From NCBI GenBank assembly GCA_039814715.1, contig JBCCAR010000008.1:1-64000 (forward strand): a stretch of 64,000 bases of DNA, in the 5' to 3' direction. The translations under genes were made by a program, and so were the position numbers. This DNA comes from CAKZYD01 sp039814715 (GTDB lineage Bacteria; Pseudomonadota; Alphaproteobacteria; Sphingomonadales; CAKZYD01). Positions 8,349 through 17,207 of the stretch are shown here, in pieces (positions within the stretch are counted from its first letter, which is position 1; every line of letters begins with the position of its first letter). The notes beneath the pieces were generated by a model that was given only the letters and a program-made list of their open reading frames with translations, made no database searches and was not told the DNA's origin.

Positions 8349-9206
8349 ATGCTAAGTTTCGCCGCCGCCGGCGTTCTCTCCTATCCCGACATCGGCCCCT
8401 TTCTTTTTGAGATCAATGGTTATGGCCTGCGATACTATTCGCTGGCCTATATTATCGGGCTTGGACTCGGCTGGTGGTATATGCGCCGGCTGATCACGCG
8501 GCCAGGCTCTGCCATGAGTGAGGCACATGTGGATGATTTTCTGATGTGGGCAACACTTGGCACCATCATTGGCGGGCGATTGGGCTCAGCCTTGTTTTAC
8601 AACCTCGAGAGCACCCTGGCTGACCCCATCTCCATTTTTATGGTGTGGAAAGGCGGCATGAGCTTTCATGGCGGGCTCATTGGCGTAACGGCAGGCATTA
8701 TTTTATTCGCGCTGAAAAACCGCTTGTCGCCGCCAGGCGTTGGCGATCTTGCAGCTGCCACCGTGCCCATTGGATTGTTCTTCGGGCGGATCGCTAACTT
8801 TATCAATGGCGAACTCTATGGCCACCCGGCGGATGTCCCCTGGGCTATGGTTTTCCCGTCTGATCCCCTGCAAGTGCCGCGTCACCCAAGCCAACTCTAT
8901 GAGGCTTTCCTGGAAGGGCTGGTTCTGTTCTTCATTCTGCGCTGGGTTTACATGCAAACACTAGCCGGGCGTTGGCACGGCTTTACCGCTGGCGCCTTCT
9001 TGGTTTGCTATGGCGCATTTCGCTTTTTGATCGAGTTTGTCCGCAAACCCGATGACCATATCGGCGTCCTCAGCACCGGGCTAACGATGGGCCAGACGCT
9101 TTCTTTGCCCATGATTTTGATCGGGATCGCCTTCATCCAATACGCCCGCAAAACCCAAAAGACCGGCGTCCCTTATCGCGTAAGGAAAAAACAAGACCGT
9201 GACTGA
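8349..9206 (+). CDS. lgt: Prolipoprotein diacylglyceryl transferase
   Basis: Lgt transfers diacylglycerol from phosphatidylglycerol to the lipobox Cys of prolipoproteins in the inner membrane. About seven membrane segments are visible. The Lgt signature GRIANFINGELYG is at 146-158, with the conserved Arg in GGRLGSALFYN (near 77) and His in GMSFHGGL (about 107). The ATG at 8349 (after AAAGG) gives 285 aa; a reading frame open to 8241 adds 36 residues unlike any Lgt N-terminus. It overlaps the next gene by 8 bases. It would process the lipoproteins encoded at 38.4 and 54.6 kb. Confidence 0.94.
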   Translation: MLSFAAAGVLSYPDIGPFLFEINGYGLRYYSLAYIIGLGLGWWYMRRLITRPGSAMSEAHVDDFLMWATLGTIIGGRLGSALFYNLESTLADPISIFMVWKGGMSFHGGLIGVTAGIILFALKNRLSPPGVGDLAAATVPIGLFFGRIANFINGELYGHPADVPWAMVFPSDPLQVPRHPSQLYEAFLEGLVLFFILRWVYMQTLAGRWHGFTAGAFLVCYGAFRFLIEFVRKPDDHIGVLSTGLTMGQTLSLPMILIGIAFIQYARKTQKTGVPYRVRKKQDRD

Positions 9207-10230
9207 GCTTAAAGCGCTCATTCTCGCAGACATTGCTAAAACCGGGCCAATGCCGCTCGACCAATACATGACGCTTTGCTTGGCCCATCCTGAGCACGGC
9301 TACTACATGACAAAGGAACCTTTTGGGCGAGACGGCGATTTCATTACAGCGCCGGAGATCAGCCAGATGTTCGGCGAGCTGATTGGGCTGTGGATTGGAG
9401 ACTTATGGACCCGCCAAGGCCAGCCCGATGGTCCCACGCTGATCGAACTTGGCCCGGGACGCGGCACACTGATGGCTGACGCAAGGCGCTCGCTTGAAAA
9501 GGTCCCGCTTTGGCCAGACAGCCCGCCGCATTTCGTTGAGACAAGTTCCCGGCTAAGGATGCTTCAGGCAGAACGCCATACTGACGCTATTTTTCATGAG
9601 ACGATCGAGACTGCGCCATCGACCTTGCCGCTTTTTATGGTCGCCAACGAACTGTTTGATGCCTTGCCGATCAGGCAAATGGAAATGACCGCGCAGGGAT
9701 GGAAGGAACGCGCAATCACCGCAAACAGCGCGGACTTGGCATTCACATTAATCGATTACAAGCCGGGCCCAGACTTGCCAACCAACGCGAAAGTGGGCGA
9801 TATTTTTGAGGTATGCCCGGCTGCAGATATACTCTGCCAGGCTATAGCAGAGCGGATCATGACACAGGGGGGCGCAGTGTTGATTGTCGACTATGGCTAT
9901 ACCGCCGCTGAAGCAGGCGATAGCTTTCAAGCTATCGAGAAACACCGCTACGCCGACCCGCTTGCAAACCCCGGGACCGCGGACTTGACGGCGCATGTGA
10001 ACTTTGCGGCGCTAGCCGGCGGCGCGCGAGCCGCTGGCTGCGCAGTTCACGGCCCGGTGACGCAGGGGCATTTCCTTGGCCAACTGGGCCTGCCGCTCCG
10101 GGCCCGTGCACTTGGCGGTTCAGCTTTGCGGGATGCTGCGCGGCTGATGGACGGCGAGGCGATGGGCACGCTCTTCAAAGTGCTTGCCTTCACGCAGCCA
10201 GGCAGTCCGCCACCCGCCGGGTTCGCGTAA
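9199..10230 (+). CDS. SAM-dependent methyltransferase, MidA/NDUFAF7 family
   Basis: A 343 aa class I methyltransferase of the DUF185/MidA family; the eukaryotic member NDUFAF7 methylates an Arg of complex I subunit NDUFS2. Conserved segments are PEHGYY (31-36), GDFITAPEISQMFGELIG (about 46-63) and the SAM motif LGPGRGTLMAD (84-94). Translation starts at GTG 9199, inside the end of lgt (stop 9204-9206), and the stop shares one base with the pgeF ATG, so the three genes are tightly coupled. A role in respiratory complex I assembly is inferred from the family. Confidence 0.88.
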   Translation: MTELKALILADIAKTGPMPLDQYMTLCLAHPEHGYYMTKEPFGRDGDFITAPEISQMFGELIGLWIGDLWTRQGQPDGPTLIELGPGRGTLMADARRSLEKVPLWPDSPPHFVETSSRLRMLQAERHTDAIFHETIETAPSTLPLFMVANELFDALPIRQMEMTAQGWKERAITANSADLAFTLIDYKPGPDLPTNAKVGDIFEVCPAADILCQAIAERIMTQGGAVLIVDYGYTAAEAGDSFQAIEKHRYADPLANPGTADLTAHVNFAALAGGARAAGCAVHGPVTQGHFLGQLGLPLRARALGGSALRDAARLMDGEAMGTLFKVLAFTQPGSPPPAGFA

Positions 10231-10961
10231 TGACCACCACCCCGTTTCTGACAAGCCCCCTGCTTGACGCTTTACCCGGTATTCGCCACGGCTTTTTTAC
10301 CCGTGAAGGCGGCGTCTCTGAAGGGCTGTATGCCAGCTTAAATGTGGGTCTTGGCTCTGATGACGAGCGGGCCGCAGTGGAAGCCAATCGCGCGAATGTA
10401 CGAGACACGCTTGGCGCCGCCGTACTTAAAACGGTCTATCAAATCCACTCGGCGACTGTGGTGTCATCAGATGACGCCGGACGTGAAGCGGATGGGATTG
10501 TCACAGTGAGATCACGTGAAGCTGTGGGCGTTTTAACCGCTGACTGCGTGCCTGTGCTGTTAGCGCAGCGCGATGGCCATAAAGTCGCCGCGGTTCATGC
10601 TGGCTGGAAAGGCGCGGTCAACGGCATTATTGGGAACGCCGTCCAAGCTCTGGGCAACGCCGACATCGTTGCTGCCATTGGTCCAGCGATTGCCCAAAGC
10701 AGCTATGAAGTGGGCGCGGAAGTCCGCCAGGCCGCCGCAGCCCCGGCTTTTTTCACGCCTGGCAAAAGACCGGGAAAGTTCCAATTGGACTTACCAGGAT
10801 TCGTGGCTAAGAAGCTGCGCGATGCGGGCGTGGCGCAAATCGATCTGCTCGCTGAAGACACGTACAGCCAGCCCAATCGGTTTTTCAGCTACCGGCGGGC
10901 AACGCATCTGGGCGAGGCTGATTATGGCAGGCAGATGTCCGTCATCATGCGGTGCGACTAA
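10230..10961 (+). CDS. pgeF: PgeF/YfiH-type purine nucleoside phosphorylase (polyphenol oxidase family)
   Basis: A 243 aa protein of the YfiH/LACC1 family, known for purine nucleoside phosphorylase/deaminase activity and a role in peptidoglycan editing. The metal ligands are visible: His73 in QIHSA, Cys106 in TADCVPVL and His123 in AVHAGWKG. The N-terminal RHGFFTREGGVSEG is also typical. Its ATG overlaps the preceding TAA by one base, completing the lgt-methyltransferase-pgeF operon, an order common in alphaproteobacteria. Confidence 0.9.
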   Translation: MTTTPFLTSPLLDALPGIRHGFFTREGGVSEGLYASLNVGLGSDDERAAVEANRANVRDTLGAAVLKTVYQIHSATVVSSDDAGREADGIVTVRSREAVGVLTADCVPVLLAQRDGHKVAAVHAGWKGAVNGIIGNAVQALGNADIVAAIGPAIAQSSYEVGAEVRQAAAAPAFFTPGKRPGKFQLDLPGFVAKKLRDAGVAQIDLLAEDTYSQPNRFFSYRRATHLGEADYGRQMSVIMRCD

Positions 10962-11030
10962 AACAATCGCTAGTAGAAGCGCGCGCTAAAATTAGGCCAA
11001 GCTACTCGCAACCGATTGAGGAGCGATAGC

Positions 11031-12446
11031 ATGACCCAGCCATTTCCCGATGATCCATTTCTCAAAGGCTTTTGGGCCCCTTTTGGCGCAGAAGTAGAAG
11101 CGCCGGATTTGGTGATCGAAGGCGATCTGCCGGACTGCCTGAACGGTACGTTTTATCGCAATGGCCCAGACCCGGCCTTCCCGCCTAAGGACGGCAATAA
11201 ATACCATGTCTTTGATGGCGATGGCATGGTGTACGGCCTGTCTTTAGGCGATGGAAAAGCCTCCTTGAAAAACCGCTGGGTCAGGACCCCCAAGCTAGAC
11301 CAAGAGCAAGCTGCTGGACGCCGCCTGTTTGGCGTGTTTGGAAACCCGGCCTTCAATGATCCAGGTATCAACCCCATGGATTACAATACCGGCAATACGC
11401 ACATATGGCCCCATGCCGGGAAGCTCTATGCGTTGATGGAAGGCTGCCCGCCCATTGAAATGGACAAGGATAGCCTATCCACAGTCGGTCCAGAGACTTA
11501 TGGCGGCGGCGTTGCCGGGCCCTTTACCGCACACCCCAAAACGGATGCGCAAACGGGCGAAATGTTTGCCTTTGGCTGGGGCGCGAAAGGTCCAGGGTCG
11601 ACGGATGTGCGCTATAATATCGTCGATAAAGACAATAACCTGACCAAAACAGAATGGCTGCACCAGCCCTACTGCTCGATGATGCATGATTTTTTCATGA
11701 CCGAGAATTACGTCATCTTCCCCTGCCTGCCCATTACCATCGACTTGAGCCGGGCCATGAGCGGCAAACCTCTCACCGCTTGGGATGACAGCAAACCTGC
11801 CGCCTTTGGCGTGATGCCGCGCTATGGCTCAGCCGATGACATTAAGTGGTTTGAGACCGACCCTACCTTCATGTTCCATTCCGGCGGCGCCTATGAAGCG
11901 GATGGAAAATTGCACATCGAAGTAGGCGCAACAAAGCGCGCACCGTTGATGCCAAGCGCCGATGGATCGCCCGTTCCCCAAGACAATACAAAGCAGCGCC
12001 TCACCCGCTGGACCATGGGCACAGATGGTGAAGCGACGCATTACACCGAGACGGTGCTTGGTGATTTAGATATGCAATTCCCGCGCATCGACGATCGCTA
12101 TATGGGGCGACCCTATCGCTATCTTTACACCAATGTCGCATTAGGGGGCGAATCAGGCCGCGACGATGGCTTTGATGGCTATGCCCGCTATGACATCTCA
12201 GACGGCAAATCCGACATCTATGCGCCGCCGGAGAAAACAGTCTTTGGCGAGGGTGTCTTCGTCCCAAGCGCTCCAGAGAGCGCTCAAGACGACGGCTATG
12301 TGCTCGTCTTTGGTTGGAACAAGGCCCGCAATCTCTCAGATTTATTTATCTTTTCTGCGCAAGACATCTCCGGCGGGCCCGTGGCAAAGGTGAATGTTCC
12401 CTTCCGTGTTCCAGGCGGCTTTCACTGCAATTGGATGGCCGCTTAG
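11031..12446 (+). CDS. Carotenoid cleavage oxygenase family protein
   Basis: A 471 aa non-haem iron dioxygenase of the RPE65/lignostilbene family, with a seven-bladed propeller binding Fe(II) through four His. Candidate ligands in the expected order are His168 (TAHPK), His219 (MMHDFF), His283 (FMFHSGG) and His465 (GGFHCNW). The opening segment with NGTFYRNGPDP and HVFDGDGM is diagnostic. The ATG at 11031 follows GAGGAGCG; an in-frame TTG at 11016 has no such site. No carotenoid biosynthesis genes are in the window, so it could cleave an apocarotenoid or a stilbene-like aromatic. Confidence 0.9.
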   Translation: MTQPFPDDPFLKGFWAPFGAEVEAPDLVIEGDLPDCLNGTFYRNGPDPAFPPKDGNKYHVFDGDGMVYGLSLGDGKASLKNRWVRTPKLDQEQAAGRRLFGVFGNPAFNDPGINPMDYNTGNTHIWPHAGKLYALMEGCPPIEMDKDSLSTVGPETYGGGVAGPFTAHPKTDAQTGEMFAFGWGAKGPGSTDVRYNIVDKDNNLTKTEWLHQPYCSMMHDFFMTENYVIFPCLPITIDLSRAMSGKPLTAWDDSKPAAFGVMPRYGSADDIKWFETDPTFMFHSGGAYEADGKLHIEVGATKRAPLMPSADGSPVPQDNTKQRLTRWTMGTDGEATHYTETVLGDLDMQFPRIDDRYMGRPYRYLYTNVALGGESGRDDGFDGYARYDISDGKSDIYAPPEKTVFGEGVFVPSAPESAQDDGYVLVFGWNKARNLSDLFIFSAQDISGGPVAKVNVPFRVPGGFHCNWMAA

Positions 12447-12557
12447 CAGCGCATGTCACAAAAGCGAAATAAGCCGGTTGCCATCGCGGTGACCGGTTGT
12501 TAAGCGTGCCTCAACGCCGGGGGGCCGGCACCTAAATTCATGGAAAAGAGGTAGGCC

Positions 12558-13493
12558 ATGAAAGTTGTTGCCGGGAACAGTAATACCCCCTTGGCGGAAG
12601 CCATCGCGGCCTATTTAGACTTACCGTTATGTGCGGCGTCCGTCCGGCGCTTTTCAGACGAAGAAATTTTCGTAGAGATTCATGAAAACGTGCGCGGCGA
12701 GGATGTCTTTGTCATCCAATCGACGAGCTATCCAGCGAACGACAATTTGATGGAGCTTTTGATCTGCATTGATGCGCTGCGCCGCTCCTCTGCGCGCCGC
12801 ATTACAGCGGTTCTGCCGTATTTTGGTTATGCGCGCCAGGACCGCAAACCCGGCCCGCGCACACCTATTTCAGCGAAACTTGTTGCCAATCTGATTACAA
12901 CTGCCGGGGCTGGCCGCGTTCTAACGATGGATTTGCACGCTGGCCAAATCCAAGGCTTTTTCGATATCCCAACCGATAATCTATATGCAGCGCCCGTCAT
13001 GGTGCGCGATATGAAGGAGACGTTGAACGGCGATGAACTTGTCATCGTATCGCCCGATGTGGGCGGGGTGGTGCGCGCTAGGGCCATTGCAAAGCGTCTT
13101 GATAATGTGCCCCTCGCCATTGTCGATAAACGCCGTGAACGCGCAGGCGAATCTGAAGTCATGAACATCATTGGCGATGTGGAAGGCAAACACTGCATCA
13201 TGGTCGATGATATCGTCGATTCTGCAGGCACTTTGTGCAACGCCGCTGCTGCCCTTATCCAATCTGGCGCGCACAAAGTCTCCGCCTATGTCACACACGG
13301 CGTTCTTTCGGGCGGTGCGGTTGCCCGTGTTGGCGCCTCCAAGCTAGATTCGCTGGTCATTACAGACACGATTTTGGGCACAGAAGCCGTTCGTGTCTCT
13401 AAGAAAATCCGCCAACTCACCATGGCGCCCTTGTTCGGGGAAGCCATGCGCCGCGTGGCGGAAGAAAGCTCGGTCTCCAGCCTGTTTGATTGA
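12558..13493 (+). CDS. prs: Ribose-phosphate pyrophosphokinase
   Basis: Prs makes PRPP from ribose 5-phosphate and ATP, feeding purine, pyrimidine, NAD, His and Trp synthesis in the cytoplasm. GYARQDRK (90-97, ATP site), DLHAGQIQGFFD (125-136) and the PRPP loop VDDIVDSAGT (216-225) are all present. At 311 aa it has standard length. An AGAGG site precedes the ATG. It heads a run of translation-related genes (rplY, pth, ychF), a common alphaproteobacterial order, and its product is used by apt at 16.6 kb. The 163-base gap to rplY contains no gene I can support. Confidence 0.97.
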   Translation: MKVVAGNSNTPLAEAIAAYLDLPLCAASVRRFSDEEIFVEIHENVRGEDVFVIQSTSYPANDNLMELLICIDALRRSSARRITAVLPYFGYARQDRKPGPRTPISAKLVANLITTAGAGRVLTMDLHAGQIQGFFDIPTDNLYAAPVMVRDMKETLNGDELVIVSPDVGGVVRARAIAKRLDNVPLAIVDKRRERAGESEVMNIIGDVEGKHCIMVDDIVDSAGTLCNAAAALIQSGAHKVSAYVTHGVLSGGAVARVGASKLDSLVITDTILGTEAVRVSKKIRQLTMAPLFGEAMRRVAEESSVSSLFD

Positions 13494-13656
13494 GGCCCCA
13501 ACGAGACGCACAATGGTTGCGTTTATGGCTTAACTCCTGTAACAGGCGCGCTTCGCTACTTCATTGGTTTGCAACATCCCTGGAGGCACTCACCATCAGG
13601 CAGCGATCAAGGCGGCATTGGGCCAGTCTTGCAACACATAAGAAAACGAGGACGAC

Positions 13657-14310
13657 ATGTCGGATATCATTAAAATCGACGTCGAACCGCGGGAACGAGC
13701 AGGCAAGGGAGCCTCTCGTGCGGCAAGACGTGAAGGCTACGTGCCTGCTGTCATTTATGGCGGCAAAAAAGAACCAGAGAACATTAAAATCGAACGGCGT
13801 GTGCTTGAGAAGCTGCTGAGCAGTGGCACCTTTTTTACCTCTGTTTTCGATATTAGTGCAGGCAAAGATACCACCCGCAGCTTCCCGCGCGATGTTCAGT
13901 TTCATCCTGTCAGCAGTGTCCCGCTTCATGTTGATTTTCTGCGGCTTGAAAAAGGCGCGAGCATCGATGTGGAAATTCCAGTGAACTTCCTCAATGAAGA
14001 ACAAAGCCCGGCCTTGAAAGCTGGCGGCGTTCTCAATGTTGTGCGCTATGCCATTGAGGTGAGCGCGCCCGTGGATGCGATCCCAGATAGTATCGACATC
14101 GACCTTGCCGGTTTGGAAGTCGGCGACAGCGTGCATATTTCAGAAGTCACTCTGCCAGCAGGCGTAACCCCGACCATTACGGACCGTGATTTCACCATCG
14201 CGACGGTCGTTGCTCCAAGCGCAATGAAGAGCGCGGAAGAGGAAGAAGAAGACGCACCAGCAGCAGACGAAGTCGAAGCAACAGCGCAGTCCGGCGAAGA
14301 CGACAATTAG
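13657..14310 (+). CDS. rplY: 50S ribosomal protein L25 (general stress protein CTC form)
   Basis: A 217 aa 5S rRNA-binding protein of the long CTC/TL5 type. The L25 domain spans about 1-95 (REGYVPAVIYGG is characteristic) and a second beta-rich TL5 domain runs to about 190. An acidic tail of Glu and Asp follows. The Lys/Arg-rich start fits rRNA binding. A strong terminator lies 30 bases after its stop (14340-14370), so the transcription unit ends here and pth probably has its own start or relies on readthrough. Confidence 0.94.
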   Translation: MSDIIKIDVEPRERAGKGASRAARREGYVPAVIYGGKKEPENIKIERRVLEKLLSSGTFFTSVFDISAGKDTTRSFPRDVQFHPVSSVPLHVDFLRLEKGASIDVEIPVNFLNEEQSPALKAGGVLNVVRYAIEVSAPVDAIPDSIDIDLAGLEVGDSVHISEVTLPAGVTPTITDRDFTIATVVAPSAMKSAEEEEEDAPAADEVEATAQSGEDDN

Positions 14311-14339
14311 CCTTAAGCGTCCATGCGACGTTGGCTCAC

Positions 14340-14370
14340 AAGGCGCTGCAGGGACCTGCGGCGCCTTTTT
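14340..14370 (+). terminator. Rho-independent terminator after rplY
   Basis: Arms 14340-14352 (AAGGCGCTGCAGG) and 14355-14367 pair over 13 positions with one T-G wobble and a minimal loop, followed by a run of five T. It falls inside the upstream extension of the pth frame, which argues that the extension is not coding. Confidence 0.85.
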
Positions 14371-14415
14371 CAAACAGACACAACAAGCGCGCCGATAGAT
14401 GCAGGAGATAAGCCA

Positions 14416-14985
14416 GTGTTCATGCTGGTCGGTCTTGGAAATCCAGGTGGGCAATATGCACTGCACCGCCATAACATCGGCTTCATGGTGGTTGACGCTA
14501 TTGCTGCGCTTTATCATGCGCCAGCGTTTCGCAAAAAATTTCACGCCGAGATTGCTGAGTGCCGTATAGGCGCTGCGAAGGTTTTGCTCGTTAAGCCGCA
14601 AACGTTCATGAATGACTCTGGCCAAGCGGTGCAGGAAGCGGCACGGTTTTATAAAATTGCGCCGTCTGACATTCTCGTTGTTCATGACGAGCTTGACTTA
14701 GCGCCGTTCAAACTGAAGCTGAAACTGGGCGGCGGGACTGCAGGCCATAATGGCCTTAAGTCCATTCAAGCGCATTTAAACACAGACCAATTTCGCCGAC
14801 TGCGTTTTGGCATTGGCCACCCCGGCGCGCGGCACCTGGTGCTAAAATATGTGCTTGGGAACTTTTCTAAAGCAGAGCTAGACGCCCTGCCCGATCATTT
14901 AGGTGCTATCGCTGCGGAAGCAGAGATGCTTGCGAGCGGCAACGATGCTCGGTTCTTATCTGACGTGTCGCAGCGATTGCGGTAA
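14416..14985 (+). CDS. pth: Peptidyl-tRNA hydrolase
   Basis: Pth releases peptides from peptidyl-tRNA in the cytoplasm. The start is MLVGLGNPGGQY with the catalytic His in RHNIGF (His19 from this start), Asn9 in GNPG, and the conserved LVKPQTFMNDSG and HDELDL segments. I choose GTG at 14416, 8 bases after AGGAG at 14403-14407, giving 189 aa. The frame stays open to an ATG at 14323, but that extension carries a transcription terminator and adds an Arg-rich leader that bacterial Pth does not have. ychF follows after 28 bases, as in many proteobacteria. Confidence 0.93.
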   Translation: MFMLVGLGNPGGQYALHRHNIGFMVVDAIAALYHAPAFRKKFHAEIAECRIGAAKVLLVKPQTFMNDSGQAVQEAARFYKIAPSDILVVHDELDLAPFKLKLKLGGGTAGHNGLKSIQAHLNTDQFRRLRFGIGHPGARHLVLKYVLGNFSKAELDALPDHLGAIAAEAEMLASGNDARFLSDVSQRLR

Positions 14986-15013
14986 ATAAAAAAGCAATAC
15001 AGGAACACAAACC

Positions 15014-16117
15014 ATGGGTTTTAAATGCGGCATTGTAGGCCTGCCAAATGTGGGAAAATCGACGTTGTTTAATGCGCTGACCAAAACCGCGGCAGCTGCA
15101 GCGGCCAACTATCCTTTTTGCACGATTGAACCCAATGTTGGACAGGTGCCAGTCCCCGATACGCGCCTTGATCAGATTGCCGCCATTGCAAAAAGTGCCA
15201 ATGTGATCGAAACGCAGCTCAATTTTGTCGATATTGCCGGCCTGGTGCGCGGCGCGTCAAAGGGCGAAGGGCTGGGCAATCAGTTTCTGGGCAACATACG
15301 CGAGGTTGACGCTATCGCCCATGTGCTGCGCTGCTTTGAAGATGGGGACATCACTCATGTGGATGGCCGCGTTGACCCGGTAGCGGACGCAGAGACCGTT
15401 GAGACGGAACTGATGCTATCGGACCTGGAAAGTCTGCTAAAGCGCCAGGATGGGTTGGTACGCAAGGTGCGCGGCGGTGAAAAAGAAGCCAAGGCGACCC
15501 TCGACATGATCGAGCGTATTATCCCGCTGCTTGAAGATGGTAAGCCAGCCCGCGTGCTTGAGGTGAGCGATCCAGAAGAGCGCAAGGTGTTTGACGCTCT
15601 GCAGCTCCTGACAGCCAAACCAGTGCTCTATGTATGCAATGTTGATGAAGGCGATGCGGCGAGCGGCAACGCTCATTCGGCAGCTGTAGAAGCCAAGGCA
15701 GCCAGCGAAGGCGCAAGCGCCGTTGTCATCTGCGCGGCGATCGAAGCTGAGATTGCGCAACTGGACGACCCTGAGGAGCAAGAGGCCTTTTTAAGTGACC
15801 TTGGACTAGATGAAACAGGCCTCTCGCGCGTCATCCAGGCGGGCTATGGCTTGCTGGGTTTACTCACCTTTTTCACTGCAGGACCGAAGGAAGCGCGCGC
15901 GTGGACCGTTCATGAAGGCGCCACAGCGCCGCAAGCGGCTGGCCGCATTCACACGGACTTTGAAAAAGGCTTTATCCGCGCTGAAACAATCAGCTTTGAT
16001 GATTATATCACTTGTGACGGGGAGGCTGGGGCCAAAGAAAATGGCAAAATGCGTTTGGAAGGCAAAGACTATCTGGTGAAAGACGGTGACATCATGCTCT
16101 TCCGCTTCGCCAACTAG
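15014..16117 (+). CDS. ychF: Redox-regulated ATPase YchF (Obg/OLA1 family)
   Basis: A 367 aa P-loop NTPase that binds ATP rather than GTP and associates with ribosomes. The Walker A segment GLPNVGKST is at 9-17, DIAGLVRGASKGEGLGNQF is the switch region, and NVDE replaces the guanine-specific NKxD, which explains the ATP preference in this family. A C-terminal TGS domain is present (AGPKEARAWTVHEGATAPQAA and onward). pth-ychF is a conserved pair. A MaoC-type gene follows after 8 bases. Confidence 0.96.
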   Translation: MGFKCGIVGLPNVGKSTLFNALTKTAAAAAANYPFCTIEPNVGQVPVPDTRLDQIAAIAKSANVIETQLNFVDIAGLVRGASKGEGLGNQFLGNIREVDAIAHVLRCFEDGDITHVDGRVDPVADAETVETELMLSDLESLLKRQDGLVRKVRGGEKEAKATLDMIERIIPLLEDGKPARVLEVSDPEERKVFDALQLLTAKPVLYVCNVDEGDAASGNAHSAAVEAKAASEGASAVVICAAIEAEIAQLDDPEEQEAFLSDLGLDETGLSRVIQAGYGLLGLLTFFTAGPKEARAWTVHEGATAPQAAGRIHTDFEKGFIRAETISFDDYITCDGEAGAKENGKMRLEGKDYLVKDGDIMLFRFAN

Positions 16118-16125
16118 GAGCGAGC

Positions 16126-16572
16126 ATGCTTTTTTTTGAAGATATTGCCGTTGGCCATAAGGCGCGCTTTGGTCGCTACGCTGTGACGCGGGAAGAAGTC
16201 TTAGACTTTGCATCCAAATATGATCCCCAGCCCTTTCACCTTGATGACGAGGCGGCTGCCAAAACGTTTTTCGGCAAGGTAAGCGCTTCAGGCTGGCATA
16301 CATGCGCGATGACCATGCGCATGATGGTGGAGCAGATGCAGGACAAAAAAATACAAACCACTGGATCGCCCGGCGTTGACAAAATCCGCTGGCGGACCCC
16401 TGTTTATCCCGGCGATGTTTTGAGCGTGCGCAGCGAAGTGCTGGGCAAGAAGGACCTGCCGTCAAAGCCCGACATGGGCATCATCACGGCCGCTTATGAA
16501 GTGCTCAATCAAGACGGCGTTGTTGTCATGACATTTGAAGGGGCCGGCTTGTATCACCGCAGGCCGATCTAA
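16126..16572 (+). CDS. MaoC-like (R)-specific enoyl-CoA hydratase family protein
   Basis: A 148 aa single hot-dog fold protein. The hydratase motif is seen in YDPQPFHLDDEAA, with the catalytic Asp and His, followed by FFGKVSASGWHTCAM. Family members hydrate trans-2-enoyl-CoA. It sits 8 bases after ychF and converges on apt (stop codons 5 bases apart). The ychF-MaoC pair recurs in alphaproteobacteria, although the reason is unknown. The substrate chain length cannot be judged. Confidence 0.88.
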   Translation: MLFFEDIAVGHKARFGRYAVTREEVLDFASKYDPQPFHLDDEAAAKTFFGKVSASGWHTCAMTMRMMVEQMQDKKIQTTGSPGVDKIRWRTPVYPGDVLSVRSEVLGKKDLPSKPDMGIITAAYEVLNQDGVVVMTFEGAGLYHRRPI

Positions 16573-16577
16573 GCCTC

Positions 16578-17123
16578 TCAATCGCCGTCAAAAGCGATGA
16601 GGGCATTGGTTTGCACGCCTTTGCCTTCAATGCGGGCGAGGCCGCCTAAATCAGGCAGATCAATCACAAAGGCGGCGCTGGTAACCTGGGCGCCGCCAAG
16701 CTGCAATAGATCAATCGCTGCCACGGCTGTGCCGCCGGTTGCGATCAAATCATCAATGAGCAAAATGCGGTCATCAGCGCAGACAGCATCAACATGCATC
16801 TCTAATCGGTCAGTACCGTATTCAAGCTCGTAATCCTGGCCAATCACATCAAAGGGCAGCTTGCCACGCTTGCGCATCGGCACAAAGCCTACGCCCATTT
16901 CAAAGGCCGCTGCGCCGCCTAAAATGAAGCCCCTCGCCTCAATCCCGACAACAGCGGTGATACCAGCGCCGCGAAACGGATCGACTAGCCCTCGTACAGC
17001 CATGGCCAGTGCATCGGGGTTGCTTAACAGTGTTGTGATATCGCGGAACTGAATTCCATTTTTTGGATAATCGGGAATGGTGCGTACGCTGGCGCGCAGG
17101 GCGGTGATGTCTTCTGCTTTCAT
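16578..17123 (-). CDS. apt: Adenine phosphoribosyltransferase
   Basis: Apt salvages adenine to AMP with PRPP. The 181 aa chain has the N-terminal RTIPDYPKNGIQFRDITTLL of type I APRTs, the hydrophobic GIEARGFILGGAAA segment and the PRPP loop LLIDDLIATGGT. Its promoter must lie within 17124-17153, since the petABC terminator (17154-17181) separates it from that operon. Confidence 0.95.
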   Translation of the reverse strand: MKAEDITALRASVRTIPDYPKNGIQFRDITTLLSNPDALAMAVRGLVDPFRGAGITAVVGIEARGFILGGAAAFEMGVGFVPMRKRGKLPFDVIGQDYELEYGTDRLEMHVDAVCADDRILLIDDLIATGGTAVAAIDLLQLGGAQVTSAAFVIDLPDLGGLARIEGKGVQTNALIAFDGD

Positions 17124-17153
17124 ACGATCAGTCTTAAAGGCTACGCGGCGAAA

Positions 17154-17181
17154 AAAAAAGCGCCAACAGCGGCGCTTTTTT
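17154..17181 (-). terminator. Rho-independent terminator of petABC
   Basis: Eleven-base arms AAAAAAGCGCC (17154-17164) and GGCGCTTTTTT (17171-17181) flank a 6-base loop. Read on the minus strand the stem ends in a run of at least six T. It lies 27 bases beyond the cytochrome c1 stop and 31 bases before the apt start codon. Confidence 0.85.
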
Positions 17182-17207
17182 CTAAATCTGAAGCAGTTAG
17201 AGCGGAC

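Noticed and set aside
12480..12535. GC-rich hairpin between the carotenoid oxygenase gene and prs as terminator
   Set aside because: The stem needs wobble pairs and no T-run follows; not convincing.
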